Shown piece after piece: positions 1-8,070 of a stretch of DNA of 64,000 bases. Where the stretch lies: assembly GCA_965218555.1 (NCBI GenBank), contig OZ244625.1:2418001-2482000 (forward strand), in the 5' to 3' direction. Position 1 is the first letter of the stretch. Each line of letters begins with the position of its first letter. The notes under the pieces were generated by a model. It worked only from the letters and a program-made list of their open reading frames with translations. It searched no databases and was not told the origin of the DNA. The position numbers were made by a program, and so were the translations under genes. The DNA is from JAPPLB01 sp965218555 (lineage in GTDB: Bacteria > Acidobacteriota > Terriglobia > Bryobacterales > UBA6623).

Positions 1-426
1 TGCCCGAGTTCCCGCGAGCGGTCTCTCGTCGCGTTCAGCGCCGTTCAGCGGCTTGGGCGTCGTCACATAGGTATCAAACAGTCGATCCATCTCCGCCGGC
101 GCGTTCCCGCCCCAGAACGTCTTCGGAGTCGTCACATCGAGTGATGCCGAAAGGTTTTTGCACAGCTCTTTAATGTAGGAAGCGAGGCCCTCCCCCGCCA
201 GCCGATGTTCCTCGAACTCCTCCCGGAGCGCCTCGAGATAGGGCATCTCGACGAGCGGATGGCACTTCAGGCGGCCGAAATCGGATGCAAGGCGTGCGTC
301 CAGGAGTTCCCGTTGCGCTCCATACAGCAACACGCCGACGTTGAAGAACTCCGCCGCTGCAACATTCGGCACATAGCGAATCAATTGAAAGTCATATCGT
401 GATGACGCTTCACTCTTCGTCTGCAT
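1..426 (-). CDS. DUF3037 family protein (3' end outside window)
   Basis: Translating the minus strand from the ATG at 424-426 gives an open frame of 142 codons that reaches the left edge without a stop, so the C-terminus is missing. The N-terminus reads MQTKSEASSRYDFQLIRYVP followed by an EFFNVGVLLYG segment, the hallmark of DUF3037 proteins. An AGAGGTTGAGAG purine run precedes the ATG. It starts 12 bp after the stop of the HipA-like kinase gene, so the two are almost certainly co-transcribed. DUF3037 genes are known as partners of HipA-like kinase genes in Acidobacteriota and Bacteroidetes; their biochemical role is unknown. No catalytic motif is visible in the part seen. Confidence 0.85.
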   Translation of the reverse strand, partial: MQTKSEASSRYDFQLIRYVPNVAAAEFFNVGVLLYGAQRELLDARLASDFGRLKCHPLVEMPYLEALREEFEEHRLAGEGLASYIKELCKNLSASLDVTTPKTFWGGNAPAEMDRLFDTYVTTPKPLNGAERDERPLAGTRA

Positions 427-438
427 CTCTCAACCTCT

Positions 439-1311
439 TTAGCTCGCGACAGCGCTTCCAGCTCGTAGAGACCAATTGGGGAACGGGTCGCGTCCGGCGT
501 TCTTGCTCTCCCTCACGAGATCGGCGACACGCTTCCGGCGTGCGTAGAGCTGCTCGAGCATCCCCTCGAGTGCGTCGAAGTCTTTGTCGAACCAGCGCGG
601 CGGGATGCGCTTCGCGGCATCATCGAGCACCCTTCCGGGGCAGTCCTCGATACGCCCCAGCCATGGCTGGAAGTCATCGAACCCCGAGACATGCCGATAG
701 ACTTCCCGGCGACTGTAAAGGCCCCGCTCCGCCGAATCGGGGAACTCCCAGTTCTGCGCGTTGAACGCAAACCCGTGATCGATCATATTCGTCGCGTAGG
801 CCAGCGACCGAGGCGCCGCCTCCGAAGAGTCGTCATCCGGTAGCATCCAGCGGTCGGCCCGATCGCGAAAGAATATCGCTTGCCGGCCGTTCGCATTGCT
901 CACCCACTTGTCGAAAGCGACCATCCCGCAAAACGTACGCAAGTTGATAACAAGCTGTAGCAGCGACCAAGGCAAATAGTCGTAAACCGCCCGCCTGTGA
1001 AGGTCGACCGGCCAGCGAGATCCGAAGTGCAACCCCGCTTCACACCGCCGGTTCTTCCACCCCGCTTCCATCGTCATCTCCGGTGAGGCATCGATCAGAT
1101 CCTCGGGCACCTCGACGATATCCCACTGGGGCGCCGGAAGCTGCAAGTAGTCCAGAAGAACGTAGGAAACCAACTCGTTCACAAGGATGCGCGCGTGTTG
1201 GGGATTGTTACGGAACTTGACGACGTAGTAGTGACGGTCGTCCGCCAGCAACAGGTGGGCGTTCGCGCCGCCACGCATCCGGCGAATATGCTGGCAGGCA
1301 ATCACAGACAT
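439..1311 (-). CDS. HipA-like kinase domain protein
   Basis: A 290-residue protein resembling the short HipA-like kinase family, without the N-terminal HipA_1 region of classical HipA. Visible features are an N-terminal YYVVKF strand with the likely ATP-binding lysine (about residue 32), a DKWVSNANGRQ segment near residue 135 that fits the catalytic loop of HipA kinases (D...N), and a MIDHGFAF segment near residue 176 that would hold the metal-binding aspartate. No HipB-type helix-turn-helix antitoxin is adjacent; the immediate downstream partner is the DUF3037 gene. Classical HipA phosphorylates GltX; the target here is unknown. The ATG at 1309-1311 has only a weak ribosome binding site. Confidence 0.8.
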   Translation of the reverse strand: MSVIACQHIRRMRGGANAHLLLADDRHYYVVKFRNNPQHARILVNELVSYVLLDYLQLPAPQWDIVEVPEDLIDASPEMTMEAGWKNRRCEAGLHFGSRWPVDLHRRAVYDYLPWSLLQLVINLRTFCGMVAFDKWVSNANGRQAIFFRDRADRWMLPDDDSSEAAPRSLAYATNMIDHGFAFNAQNWEFPDSAERGLYSRREVYRHVSGFDDFQPWLGRIEDCPGRVLDDAAKRIPPRWFDKDFDALEGMLEQLYARRKRVADLVRESKNAGRDPFPNWSLRAGSAVAS

Positions 1312-1361
1312 CGTCAGACAGCACGCTGCGATGCAGCATTATAGGCGATCATTCGGAAGGC

Positions 1362-2327
1362 CTAGCGGTGTTTCTTCCACCAGATTTCGGGGCGGCCGGC
1401 GCGCCCCAGGTGTGGATTGGGCGTGGTCATCGCGCCATAAAGCGCGGGCCGCCGCGCGCGGATATATCCACGACCCGGCGCGACTGCGAGCTTCGCCGGG
1501 TCGCAAGTTGCGACCACGACTTCATCGCCCAGTTTTCGGCACTCGGCGATTATTTCCCCAAAGGGGTCGAAGATCATCGAACCGCCGGGCTTGATCGTGT
1601 CTCCCTCGACGCCGATCGGGTTCGAATAGACGGCGTAGACACCGTTTTCGTAGGCTCGCGTCGGAAGCCATCGCATCAGCCAGCCGCGTCCCTTGGGGCC
1701 GTCGAACTCCTGGCGGCAGGTCACGGGGTCGGTGTCACGGTTGCGCCAGACTTCCGGCGCGACTTTCCCGCGGCCGGGCATCGGGCTCGGCAGGCAGCCC
1801 GTAACGTGCGGCATGAGGACAATCTCTGCGCCCATCATCGCCGTCAAACGGACATTCTCGGGCAGGTTCACGTCGTAGCAGATCAACAGGCCGAACTTCG
1901 CGCCGAGCAATTCGAACACCGTGTAGGAATCGCCGCATGAGACATGCTCACTAATGAAGGCATGGATCTTGCGGTGCTTCGCGACGAAACCTTCCGGCGA
2001 GACCACGACATAAGTGTTGTAGAGCTGCCCGTCCGCTTGCTCGATGAGCCCGGCGCCGAGCGCGACCCCTAAATCACGCGACAGCTCGATCAATCGATCG
2101 ACGGACGGCCCGTCCGGGACCGGCTCCGCCAGAGCTTCGGTGTCAGAGCGTGAAAGATTCTCGAGGAACGTATAGCCCGGGATCGAGCACTCATGAAAAC
2201 AAACAAGGTCCGCCTTGTCTTCGATGGCTTGACGGCTGAGGGCTACGATGCGGCTGAAGTTGTAGTCTTTGTCGCCGTCGCGGGCTTCGAATTGGGCGGT
2301 TCCGATGCGCAATGGTTTCATGGGCAT
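1362..2327 (-). CDS. Nitrilase/carbon-nitrogen hydrolase family protein
   Basis: A 321-residue cytoplasmic enzyme of the nitrilase superfamily, which hydrolyses carbon-nitrogen bonds of amides, carbamoyl compounds or nitriles. All three catalytic residues are visible: Glu46 in FHECSIPGY, a lysine in VAKHRKIHAF (K117/K120), and Cys150 in LLICYDVNLPE. Length and start (MPMKPLRIGTAQFEA, family-typical beta strand right after the start) fit the family. The CYDVNLPENVR form resembles N-carbamoylputrescine amidase/beta-ureidopropionase-like branches more than true nitrilases, but the substrate cannot be told from sequence alone. It lies 50 bp downstream of nothing co-directional with clear coupling; the HipA-like gene follows on the same strand after a 50-bp gap. 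Confidence 0.88.
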   Translation of the reverse strand: MPMKPLRIGTAQFEARDGDKDYNFSRIVALSRQAIEDKADLVCFHECSIPGYTFLENLSRSDTEALAEPVPDGPSVDRLIELSRDLGVALGAGLIEQADGQLYNTYVVVSPEGFVAKHRKIHAFISEHVSCGDSYTVFELLGAKFGLLICYDVNLPENVRLTAMMGAEIVLMPHVTGCLPSPMPGRGKVAPEVWRNRDTDPVTCRQEFDGPKGRGWLMRWLPTRAYENGVYAVYSNPIGVEGDTIKPGGSMIFDPFGEIIAECRKLGDEVVVATCDPAKLAVAPGRGYIRARRPALYGAMTTPNPHLGRAGRPEIWWKKHR

Positions 2328-2369
2328 TCGTCAATGCCGCCGGGGCGCTCGGTCAACTTGCCTGCTAGT

Positions 2370-2732
2370 CTAGTCGCCAGCCAGGAGGGGCTTCAGGACG
2401 AAGGCGAAGCCGATGGCGAGGAAACAGACACCGCCGGAGACTGCCCACGCCAGGATGTCGGGCTCGGCAGCCTGTGCAAACCAGGTTTCGGCGTGCCGCG
2501 CGATGGCGAGCATTCCCGCGCTGCCGAGGAGCGCAAAGATGGCAACCACACTCTTCTCCGCAATCGCAATCGGACGCAGCGCCCGCTCGTTCAGTTCGGC
2601 CCGCTCCTCAAGTCGGGCCTTCAGCCAAATCAGGTGAGGGTCCGGCAGGGACCCCTTCGTTGGCGACTCCGCCGCCAGGGTCTGCATCCAGCGCGCAACA
2701 TCGGCATCCGAAGGGTGTGAGGAGCTGCTCAT
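2370..2732 (-). CDS. Small two-TM membrane protein, putative sigma-factor partner
   Basis: A 120-residue protein starting MSSSSHPSDADVARW. The ATG overlaps the stop of the ECF sigma gene by four bases (ATGA, 2729-2732), a classic sign of translational coupling. The N-terminal half is charged and helical (KARLEERAELNERAL); the C-terminal half has two hydrophobic segments, about residues 61-78 and 93-113. Layout (soluble N-terminus, membrane C-terminus, directly after the sigma gene) fits an anti-sigma factor, but no zinc-binding HxxxCxxC motif of ZAS-type anti-sigma factors is present, so this role is inference from context. Longer in-frame starts upstream lie inside the sigma gene and are unlikely. 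Confidence 0.72.
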   Translation of the reverse strand: MSSSSHPSDADVARWMQTLAAESPTKGSLPDPHLIWLKARLEERAELNERALRPIAIAEKSVVAIFALLGSAGMLAIARHAETWFAQAAEPDILAWAVSGGVCFLAIGFAFVLKPLLAGD

Positions 2733-3316
2733 TGCGTGCCCGTCCCCTCCGATCCTAGCAGTGCACCCAGCTTCTTGCGTGCTCGAAACAGCATGACCTT
2801 TACGCTCTTGGGCCTGACCTTCAGAACGCGGGCGATCTCCTCGTGATCGAATTCTTCCACGTACGCCAACCACAAGAGGGCTCGCTCGCGAGGCGCAAGG
2901 CGGCCGAACTGCCGTGCCATGTCGCCGCGCAAGTCGAGCTTGGCCTCGGCCGGTTTGCGGAAGATCGCCTTCCAACTCCATTTTCGCTCACGCTCGCGGC
3001 GTCGCCAGTGGTCGGTTACCAGATTTGTCGCGATGCGGTAAAGGTACGCCTTGGCAGCGGCCTCGTCCATGCGGGGGAGAGGAGTGCGCAGGTACTTTAA
3101 AAAAACATCTTGCACAATGTCGTCCGCAAGGTCGGCTTCTCCGCAGATCCGGAGAACATAGGCCTTGAGCGCCGGCGCAATTCGATTGTAGAGGCGGTGA
3201 AACGCCGCTTCCTCGATTGCCTGGAGAGGTGTGGTCAAGGCCTCTTTGCCCGTCCCGGCCGCAGCAGACCCGCCGCTTATGAACGATTCGATCATGGACG
3301 CGCGGTCGAGCGTCAT
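2729..3316 (-). CDS. ECF-family RNA polymerase sigma factor
   Basis: A 195-residue sigma-70 family protein of the extracytoplasmic function type. Region 2 is seen as ADLADDIVQDVFLKYL and AYLYRIATNLVTDHWRRR (-10 recognition and core binding); region 4 as LAPRERALLWLAYVEEFDHE, then EIARVLKVRPKSVKVMLFRA, the helix-turn-helix that reads the -35 element. The ATG at 3314-3316 (MTLDRASMIESF) is preferred to an upstream GTG at 3335-3337, because it falls just 4 bp after the stop of the preceding membrane-protein gene with a TAGGCAG stretch before it. It sits in the middle of a three-gene operon between two small membrane proteins, suggesting membrane-linked control of its activity. Confidence 0.9.
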   Translation of the reverse strand: MTLDRASMIESFISGGSAAAGTGKEALTTPLQAIEEAAFHRLYNRIAPALKAYVLRICGEADLADDIVQDVFLKYLRTPLPRMDEAAAKAYLYRIATNLVTDHWRRRERERKWSWKAIFRKPAEAKLDLRGDMARQFGRLAPRERALLWLAYVEEFDHEEIARVLKVRPKSVKVMLFRARKKLGALLGSEGTGTQ

Positions 3317-3320
3317 CTGC

Positions 3321-3782
3321 CTACTCGCGCCGGCCACGTGATCGGTTCTTGCCGTTCATCAGCCCCCACGCCTTCGAGAACCCGTACGACACGGCGGCGG
3401 CGATGAGCACGCCCATGCCGGCCGCAAATATCGTGACTCCGGCGACCTGCAGCTCAGGTGTCTGCGTGCCCAACCAAAGGAAGCCGATCCCGATCGACGT
3501 GAGGATGCAACCGGGGGTGATGATTCCCAAGATGCGCTCTTTCGGACCAAGTCGTTTCTCTGACCACATTTCGTCGAGGAAGCGTTCGCTGCCCTGCTGC
3601 CCGAGAAACGCAACGAGTTCCTGAGAGGATGCGAACTTGTCCAGGAGTTGCTTGTTGAATTCCGCGCGCGCCTGGGTTCTCGCCTGCTTCTGGCGGGCGT
3701 TCAACCACACGATGTAGACCACCATGGCGAACGCTCCCAGCGGAGTGAGCATGATGATGATCCCGATGATATGTGTTCCCAT
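3321..3782 (-). CDS. Membrane protein of unknown function, first gene of the ECF operon
   Basis: A 153-residue protein not matched to a named family. It has an N-terminal membrane helix (about residues 3-27), a charged cytoplasmic helical stretch (NARQKQARTQARAEFNKQLL and following FASSQELVAFLGQQGSERFL), then two more hydrophobic segments (about 88-107 and 112-134) and a basic tail. Similar architecture occurs in DUF6249-like membrane proteins found next to ECF sigma genes in Acidobacteriota and Bacteroidetes, but that assignment is tentative. An AAAGGAG sequence lies 11 bases before the ATG. It is followed after 4 bp by the sigma gene, so the two are likely one transcript. Confidence 0.75.
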   Translation of the reverse strand: MGTHIIGIIIMLTPLGAFAMVVYIVWLNARQKQARTQARAEFNKQLLDKFASSQELVAFLGQQGSERFLDEMWSEKRLGPKERILGIITPGCILTSIGIGFLWLGTQTPELQVAGVTIFAAGMGVLIAAAVSYGFSKAWGLMNGKNRSRGRRE

Positions 3783-3841
3783 GAACGTGTCGGCTCCTTT
3801 GCCGCCGCGCCCGACGGCTCTCTGTCTGGTTTACACAGCTA

Positions 3842-3862
3842 GAACGCTTGAGCCGAGCGTTC
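3842..3862. other. Stem-loop between tag and the ECF operon
   Basis: GAACGCT (3842-3848) and AGCGTTC (3856-3862) form a perfect 7-bp stem around a 7-base loop. It lies 26 bp past the stop of the leftward tag gene and 60 bp before the leftward ECF operon start. There is no run of T after it on either strand, so it may be a transcript-end hairpin rather than a full intrinsic terminator. Confidence 0.35.
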
Positions 3863-3887
3863 GGTTAACAAACAGGTGGCGGCAGAC

Positions 3888-4466
3888 TCAGCGCTTCTGT
3901 GGCCGTAGTTCCTGATGGCGGAAGCAACTCACCACATGGTCGTTCACCATGCCGGTGGCCTGCATGATCGCGTAGCAGATCGTCGATCCGCAGAACTTGA
4001 AGCCGCGGCGCTTCATGTCATGGCTCATGGCGTCGGACTCTTTGCTGGTGGCCGGCGTCTCTCGCCAACTCCTCCAACGGTTTTGGATGGCGCGCCCATC
4101 GACGAACCGCCACAGGTAGGCGTCCAGACTGCCGAATTCGTCTTGCACTTCGAGGACCCTGCGCGCGTTGTTGACCGCCGACTCGATCTTGCGCCGGTTG
4201 CGCACGATGCCCGGGTCGAGCATCAGCTTGTCGATACGCGCCGGTTGGAAGCGAGCGACCTTCTGGATATCGAAGTTCGCGAAAGCCTTGGCGTAGCCGG
4301 CGCGTTTCTTGAGGATGGTGAGCCAGCTTAGCCCGGCTTGTGCGCCGTCGAGGACGAGGTGTTCGAACAGCAGCCGGTCATCGTGAAGCGGGACGCCCCA
4401 CTCGGTGTCGTGATAATGGTCGAGCAGGGGGGCGTTCGCCCAATCACAGCGGGTTTTCGCCGGCAT
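3888..4466 (-). CDS. tag: DNA-3-methyladenine glycosylase I
   Basis: A 192-residue base-excision repair enzyme that removes 3-methyladenine from alkylated DNA. The family signature is clear: an N-terminal TRCDWAN with zinc-ligand cysteine, HDTEWGVPLHDDRLLFEHLV, GLSWLTILKKR with the helix-hairpin-helix region, and the C-terminal CGSTICYAIMQATGMVNDH followed by CFRH providing further zinc ligands. The ATG at 4464-4466 (MPAKTRCDW) is chosen because family members begin just before the TRCxW motif; a frame extension to 4637 runs back over the neighbouring phosphoesterase gene and looks non-coding. Single gene on the minus strand, 55 bp after the phosphoesterase stop. Confidence 0.95.
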   Translation of the reverse strand: MPAKTRCDWANAPLLDHYHDTEWGVPLHDDRLLFEHLVLDGAQAGLSWLTILKKRAGYAKAFANFDIQKVARFQPARIDKLMLDPGIVRNRRKIESAVNNARRVLEVQDEFGSLDAYLWRFVDGRAIQNRWRSWRETPATSKESDAMSHDMKRRGFKFCGSTICYAIMQATGMVNDHVVSCFRHQELRPQKR

Positions 4467-4521
4467 GGCGGGTTGGTCTGATGCCGACGCGGCGAAGAAC
4501 GATGGAGCCGACAACATAGCC

Positions 4522-5670
4522 CTACCAGCGGAAAGCCTTCCGCAAACGAAGCCTCCGCTCGGCCTTCGGATACCAGCCCGAAGCCTCATAGTCACAGGTG
4601 TGCAAGTAACACCGCGCCCGCAGTTCATTCCCGACAAACGTGAAGTAGCGGCTCATCGGCACCGTCGTCAGCCGCGCGTGATGCCGCGACAGCGCCGACA
4701 CATTCACAAAGTGCACGCCCCATCTCGTTTCAACGTGGGACTTCCCGCCGTAGGTGTCGTCCGGATAGGTGTGGGTGTGTGCGCCGAGCCACAAGTCGAT
4801 CGCGCCCGGATGCGACTCCAGATACTTCTCGAACGCCTGGGCGTCAGGCACACTGTCAACCCAATAGAGATACGAAGCGCCCCGGGGCGTCCCGAGCGGT
4901 TTGTAGCCGTGGTAGTGCGAGCGCCACAGACCGCTCGCATCCTTGCGCATGCCTTCCCACTCACCGGATGCGACGGTCGTGTTCTTGAGCATGTAATGGT
5001 GTGTCGAGACGATGATCTTGTCCTGGTTGGCCTCGACCATGTTCTTCCACCACGCGAACGTCTCGCCCGAAACCACCCCGCCGGGATTGCCCCCGAGCAG
5101 GTCGCGCCCGGGGCGCTGCGTCGGCTCGTTGATGTCGCTCATCATCAGAAACAGCACGTTGCCGACTTGCAACGAGTAGCGCTCCCAGGTTCCTGATGTC
5201 GGGTAGGTGCGCTTCGATGCGTCGACGCCCGAGAACTTGGTGAACTCGCCCATCGGGTCGAGCCACTTGCGCCACCACCAGTTCTTCGGCTCGTCGATGC
5301 CCGAGCGGTCGTGGTTGCCGCAAACGCTGTAGACATCCTCGCGCTTGTGCTCCCGCAAACCTTTCGTGAACTGTCGAACGACCTCTGCGCCTTCGTCGTC
5401 GTCGGGCAGGTGTTGCGCCCCCGATTGGTCGCCGAGATCGACCGCCAAATCCCATTCGAACGGCGGCGCGCCGTCCAGCGTGCCGAACTCCGATTGTTGA
5501 ATGGCCTCGACGAGGCTCTCGCGGTTCCCGTAGCGGCGGTCGCTGCCCACATGAGCATCGCTGAAAGCCCACAGCCGCAGGGCTTCCGTGGAGGTTTGCG
5601 GCGCTGCGGCGCCGGGGAGCGTGAGTCCCGTGGCGAGAGAAGTCTTGAGGAAGTCTCGGCGCGTCGGCAT
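4522..5670 (-). CDS. Tat-exported calcineurin-like metallophosphoesterase
   Basis: A 382-residue protein with an N-terminal twin-arginine signal (MPTRRDFLKTSLATGLTL). The metallophosphoesterase metal-binding motifs follow in order: FSDAHVG (about 36), DLGDQSG, CGNHDRSG, STHHYML and GAHTHTY near residue 295. The metal centre is therefore complete and the protein should act outside the cytoplasmic membrane on a phosphoester. It starts 6 bp after the stop of the upstream ceramidase-family gene, so both probably form one exported two-enzyme operon. The substrate cannot be read from the sequence; phosphodiesterase or phosphatase activity on lipids or nucleotides are both possible. Confidence 0.88.
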   Translation of the reverse strand: MPTRRDFLKTSLATGLTLPGAAAPQTSTEALRLWAFSDAHVGSDRRYGNRESLVEAIQQSEFGTLDGAPPFEWDLAVDLGDQSGAQHLPDDDEGAEVVRQFTKGLREHKREDVYSVCGNHDRSGIDEPKNWWWRKWLDPMGEFTKFSGVDASKRTYPTSGTWERYSLQVGNVLFLMMSDINEPTQRPGRDLLGGNPGGVVSGETFAWWKNMVEANQDKIIVSTHHYMLKNTTVASGEWEGMRKDASGLWRSHYHGYKPLGTPRGASYLYWVDSVPDAQAFEKYLESHPGAIDLWLGAHTHTYPDDTYGGKSHVETRWGVHFVNVSALSRHHARLTTVPMSRYFTFVGNELRARCYLHTCDYEASGWYPKAERRLRLRKAFRW

Positions 5671-5676
5671 CAGCGA

Positions 5677-7203
5677 TTACTTGACATCTTCGAACAGGGC
5701 AATCGTCTCGTGAATCAGCTTGTCCGCGGCGCCTTTGCCGTACGGCGCGCGTTCTACTTCGTAGCCGCCGAATGCGTATTCGTCGTCGGTCGGCATGTAG
5801 TCGCCGCCCGCGCCGCTGGAATACCCGGCGTACATCGTGTAGGCGAAAGGCGAAGCCCTCTTGATCGCCTCGCCGATCTCGGCGAACTGCTCGCCCGGCA
5901 TGGCGACAATCGCGACTTCACCCATGCGGAGAATCTGCACTTCGAGCTGGACGGGCGCGGGTTCCGGCGGTTGCCTCCATTTCTTGAGCAGGTCGCTGAA
6001 ACGCCGCAGGCGTGCCTCTGCCTGGTGCTTCTTCCAGTCGTCGCCGGAAGCATTGGCGGCAGCCAGCTTTTTCTTCGCGTCCTCCACCCGGGCGGCCATC
6101 GCCGAGATTTCCTCCTGGGTGTACTCGCGGCGCGGCAGGTCGATCTTTTTCCGTGTAAACCGGAGCGTCGCATCACGGGGACCCTTGACCCGCCAGTGCT
6201 GCTTCGCCTGATAGGCCGTCGATTCCACAAAGCCCTCGAAGGTCGGCTCCCGACGAACGGTCTCGATCCCTAAAGCCACCGCCGCGACTTGATGCCCCAG
6301 CGTTGACCCCAACCGGTGCGCCACTCCAAGATCCCCGGTGAAGCCCTCGGTCGGACCCTGGTTGCCGGCGGCGCCTTGAAAGAACAGGCACAGCGCACCG
6401 GGAAAGGCTTGCTCGACGACCTTGCGTGTCATTCCGGGCCAATCGGGCGACACGTATTTGTTCTCATAGGCGAGGACAGTGCCATGGCACTGGTAGTTGG
6501 CGAGTACGGCGATGGGCTTGCCCAGCGCGTCATCGATGCGGAAGACAACGAGCTCGCGGTCAATGAACCCGTCCGGGTTGCGTCCCACCGCGGGCGGATC
6601 TTCACCGTGCGCCCGGAAGCGGCGGTTGATATTGATGGTCCCTTCGCCGCGCCCGCCGTAGATGTGAGCGGGCTCGAGATGTGCGTTCGCTTGGATGACG
6701 ATGCCCACAATCTTGTCAATGACCTGTGCCCGGTAGCGTTGGATCATGTCCAACTGCTCGGAAAGGTCAACGCCCGCCGGACCCTTCGCAACGGACAGAT
6801 TCGGACCGGCATGCGTGTGCGTCGCGGCCAGCCGGATGTGTCCTGCGGGGATGCCGGTCTCCTTCGCCGCCCGCTCGATCGCAGCTTCGAAAGGCTCGAC
6901 GCGGAGCGCGTCCAGGTCGACCATGGCGAACTTGTCTCCGGCGTTGGCCACGACCAGGGCCGTTGCCACCATGCCCGCGGGGTCATTGCCGACGGAACGG
7001 ATGTGGGTCTGAGATCCCCAGTTCAGTTGAGCAATGCCGACAGGAGGCGTGATGTCCGCCCGCGCTACACCGGCCAGCAGCCCCGAGGGAGCCGAGTCCT
7101 TCGGGCCCTGCTCGACGACGTCGGCCGGCAAGGCCGTGACACTCAACGCCAAGGCAGTCAGAACCGCCGCCGGGCCGCCAACTCGTAACCTTGGTCCTCT
7201 CAC
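5677..7203 (-). CDS. Neutral/alkaline non-lysosomal ceramidase N-terminal domain protein
   Basis: A 508-residue exported protein related to the N-terminal catalytic domain of neutral ceramidases (AGVARADITPPVG, AATHTHAGPN, GRGEGTININRR, NYQCHGTVL, FFQGAAGNQGP). Such domains are widespread in Acidobacteriota and Planctomycetota, mostly without proven ceramidase activity. The GTG at 7201-7203 is preferred as start: AGGAG lies 6 bases upstream and the protein then begins with a usable signal peptide (AAVLTALALSVTALPADV). A coiled stretch rich in K/E (about residues 340-380) interrupts the typical domain. It is shorter than full ceramidases, lacking the C-terminal immunoglobulin-like domain. Operon with the downstream metallophosphoesterase. 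Confidence 0.85.
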   Translation of the reverse strand: MRGPRLRVGGPAAVLTALALSVTALPADVVEQGPKDSAPSGLLAGVARADITPPVGIAQLNWGSQTHIRSVGNDPAGMVATALVVANAGDKFAMVDLDALRVEPFEAAIERAAKETGIPAGHIRLAATHTHAGPNLSVAKGPAGVDLSEQLDMIQRYRAQVIDKIVGIVIQANAHLEPAHIYGGRGEGTININRRFRAHGEDPPAVGRNPDGFIDRELVVFRIDDALGKPIAVLANYQCHGTVLAYENKYVSPDWPGMTRKVVEQAFPGALCLFFQGAAGNQGPTEGFTGDLGVAHRLGSTLGHQVAAVALGIETVRREPTFEGFVESTAYQAKQHWRVKGPRDATLRFTRKKIDLPRREYTQEEISAMAARVEDAKKKLAAANASGDDWKKHQAEARLRRFSDLLKKWRQPPEPAPVQLEVQILRMGEVAIVAMPGEQFAEIGEAIKRASPFAYTMYAGYSSGAGGDYMPTDDEYAFGGYEVERAPYGKGAADKLIHETIALFEDVK

Positions 7204-7420
7204 ACTGATCTCCTGACGCAACTCGGATTGGTACGTTTGAACACCTGTCAATATAGAACGTTCCCCTTTCTCAGCATGGGTTCATTTGGCGTTGGCCGTA
7301 GTGGAAGCAGCCTGGAGGGCGACGGGAGTTGCGGCCAACGGCGCTCGTCGTGAGACCGACCGAGAACGGCGGACGGTGCGCGGACCCTTGATCGGGGGGG
7401 TGGGGGGGGTTACCCGAGCA

Positions 7421-7450
7421 ATGCCGGACAATGCCGGACAATAGTGGACA
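7421..7450. repeat. 10-bp tandem repeat, 3 units
   Basis: ATGCCGGACA occurs twice in a row, followed by the variant ATAGTGGACA. The unit length is exactly one helical turn. It sits directly after the poly-G run in the gene-free stretch. Confidence 0.8.
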
Positions 7451-7514
7451 GAAGAGAGCAGGCCATAGTGGGAAATAGCCGGCAGGGAAGCCCTGAATGG
7501 GCAACAAGAAAGCC

Positions 7515-7550
7515 GTCCAATCGCGTCCAATCGCGTCCAATCGCGTCTAA
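7515..7550. repeat. 10-bp tandem repeat, 3.6 units
   Basis: GTCCAA followed by TCGCGTCCAA twice and TCGCGTCTAA. Same 10-bp period as the repeat 65 bp upstream but unrelated in sequence. Confidence 0.8.
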
Positions 7551-7924
7551 TGGTGGGCAGGCAAGCGGTGGCTTCGCGGCGGGCGCGGCGGTCCGGGCGG
7601 CGGTTTTCGGTTTTTGGTTCTGCGACCCTTGCGCATCCACGGCGAAGAGAACGGCCGTAAATTCCGTGATTCGTGATTTGTGAAAAACCCGTTGGCCGGG
7701 CTTGGGGTTGCTCTCGTTGGAGTCGCCGGAGGGACGGGGAAAACTCGTGTTTCGTGTCTCGAAAAAGCCGTGATTCGTGAAAAACCTTAAAGGCCGTGTT
7801 GCCGGCACAGTCTTCGTCGGATACGAATGGGCGTGACATCAGCTCTTCATGCGGGCAGGCGCCCAGAGGGCACCCGCGTGCTCCGAGGCTCGCTCGCTGT
7901 CCTCATGCTAAGCCGGCCGGGGTG

Positions 7925-7950
7925 GTAAAAAAAGACTGAAGGGCTTCAGT
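7925..7950 (-). terminator. Leftward intrinsic-terminator-like hairpin
   Basis: Read on the minus strand, ACTGAAG-CC-CTTCAGT (7-bp perfect inverted repeat) is followed by C and a run of seven T. This is the classic layout of a Rho-independent terminator for leftward transcription. No annotated gene ends here; the nearest leftward transcript would have to start within 7950-8146. Confidence 0.5.
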
Positions 7951-8041
7951 ACCAAAAGCCGCAGGGGAATTTTTTCCTTCGCCTTCTGCTTGGCTCACCA
8001 GGGGAACTTCTCCCATTGCGCCGACCCTCGGTTCGGTGCGT

Positions 8042-8070
8042 TTGAACACCCTGTCCCAAGTTGCTACACT
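8042..8070 (+). promoter_or_regulatory. Sigma-70-type promoter of the oxidase operon
   Basis: TTGAAC (8042-8047), a 17-bp spacer and TACACT (8065-8070) form a good housekeeping -35/-10 pair. The start site would be near 8077, giving a leader of about 70 bases before the coxB ATG. The -35 lies in the right copy of the direct repeat that borders the upstream gene-free stretch. Confidence 0.6.

Noticed and set aside
7411..7550. Possible CRISPR array
   Set aside because: The repeats are 10-bp direct tandem units with no spacers, and no cas genes are present.
7282..7839. A 185-codon minus-strand frame in the repeat-rich stretch
   Set aside because: Its sequence is built of the 10-bp and ATTCGTGA repeats (texts like TNHG and ESRLFRDT) and has no protein-like composition.
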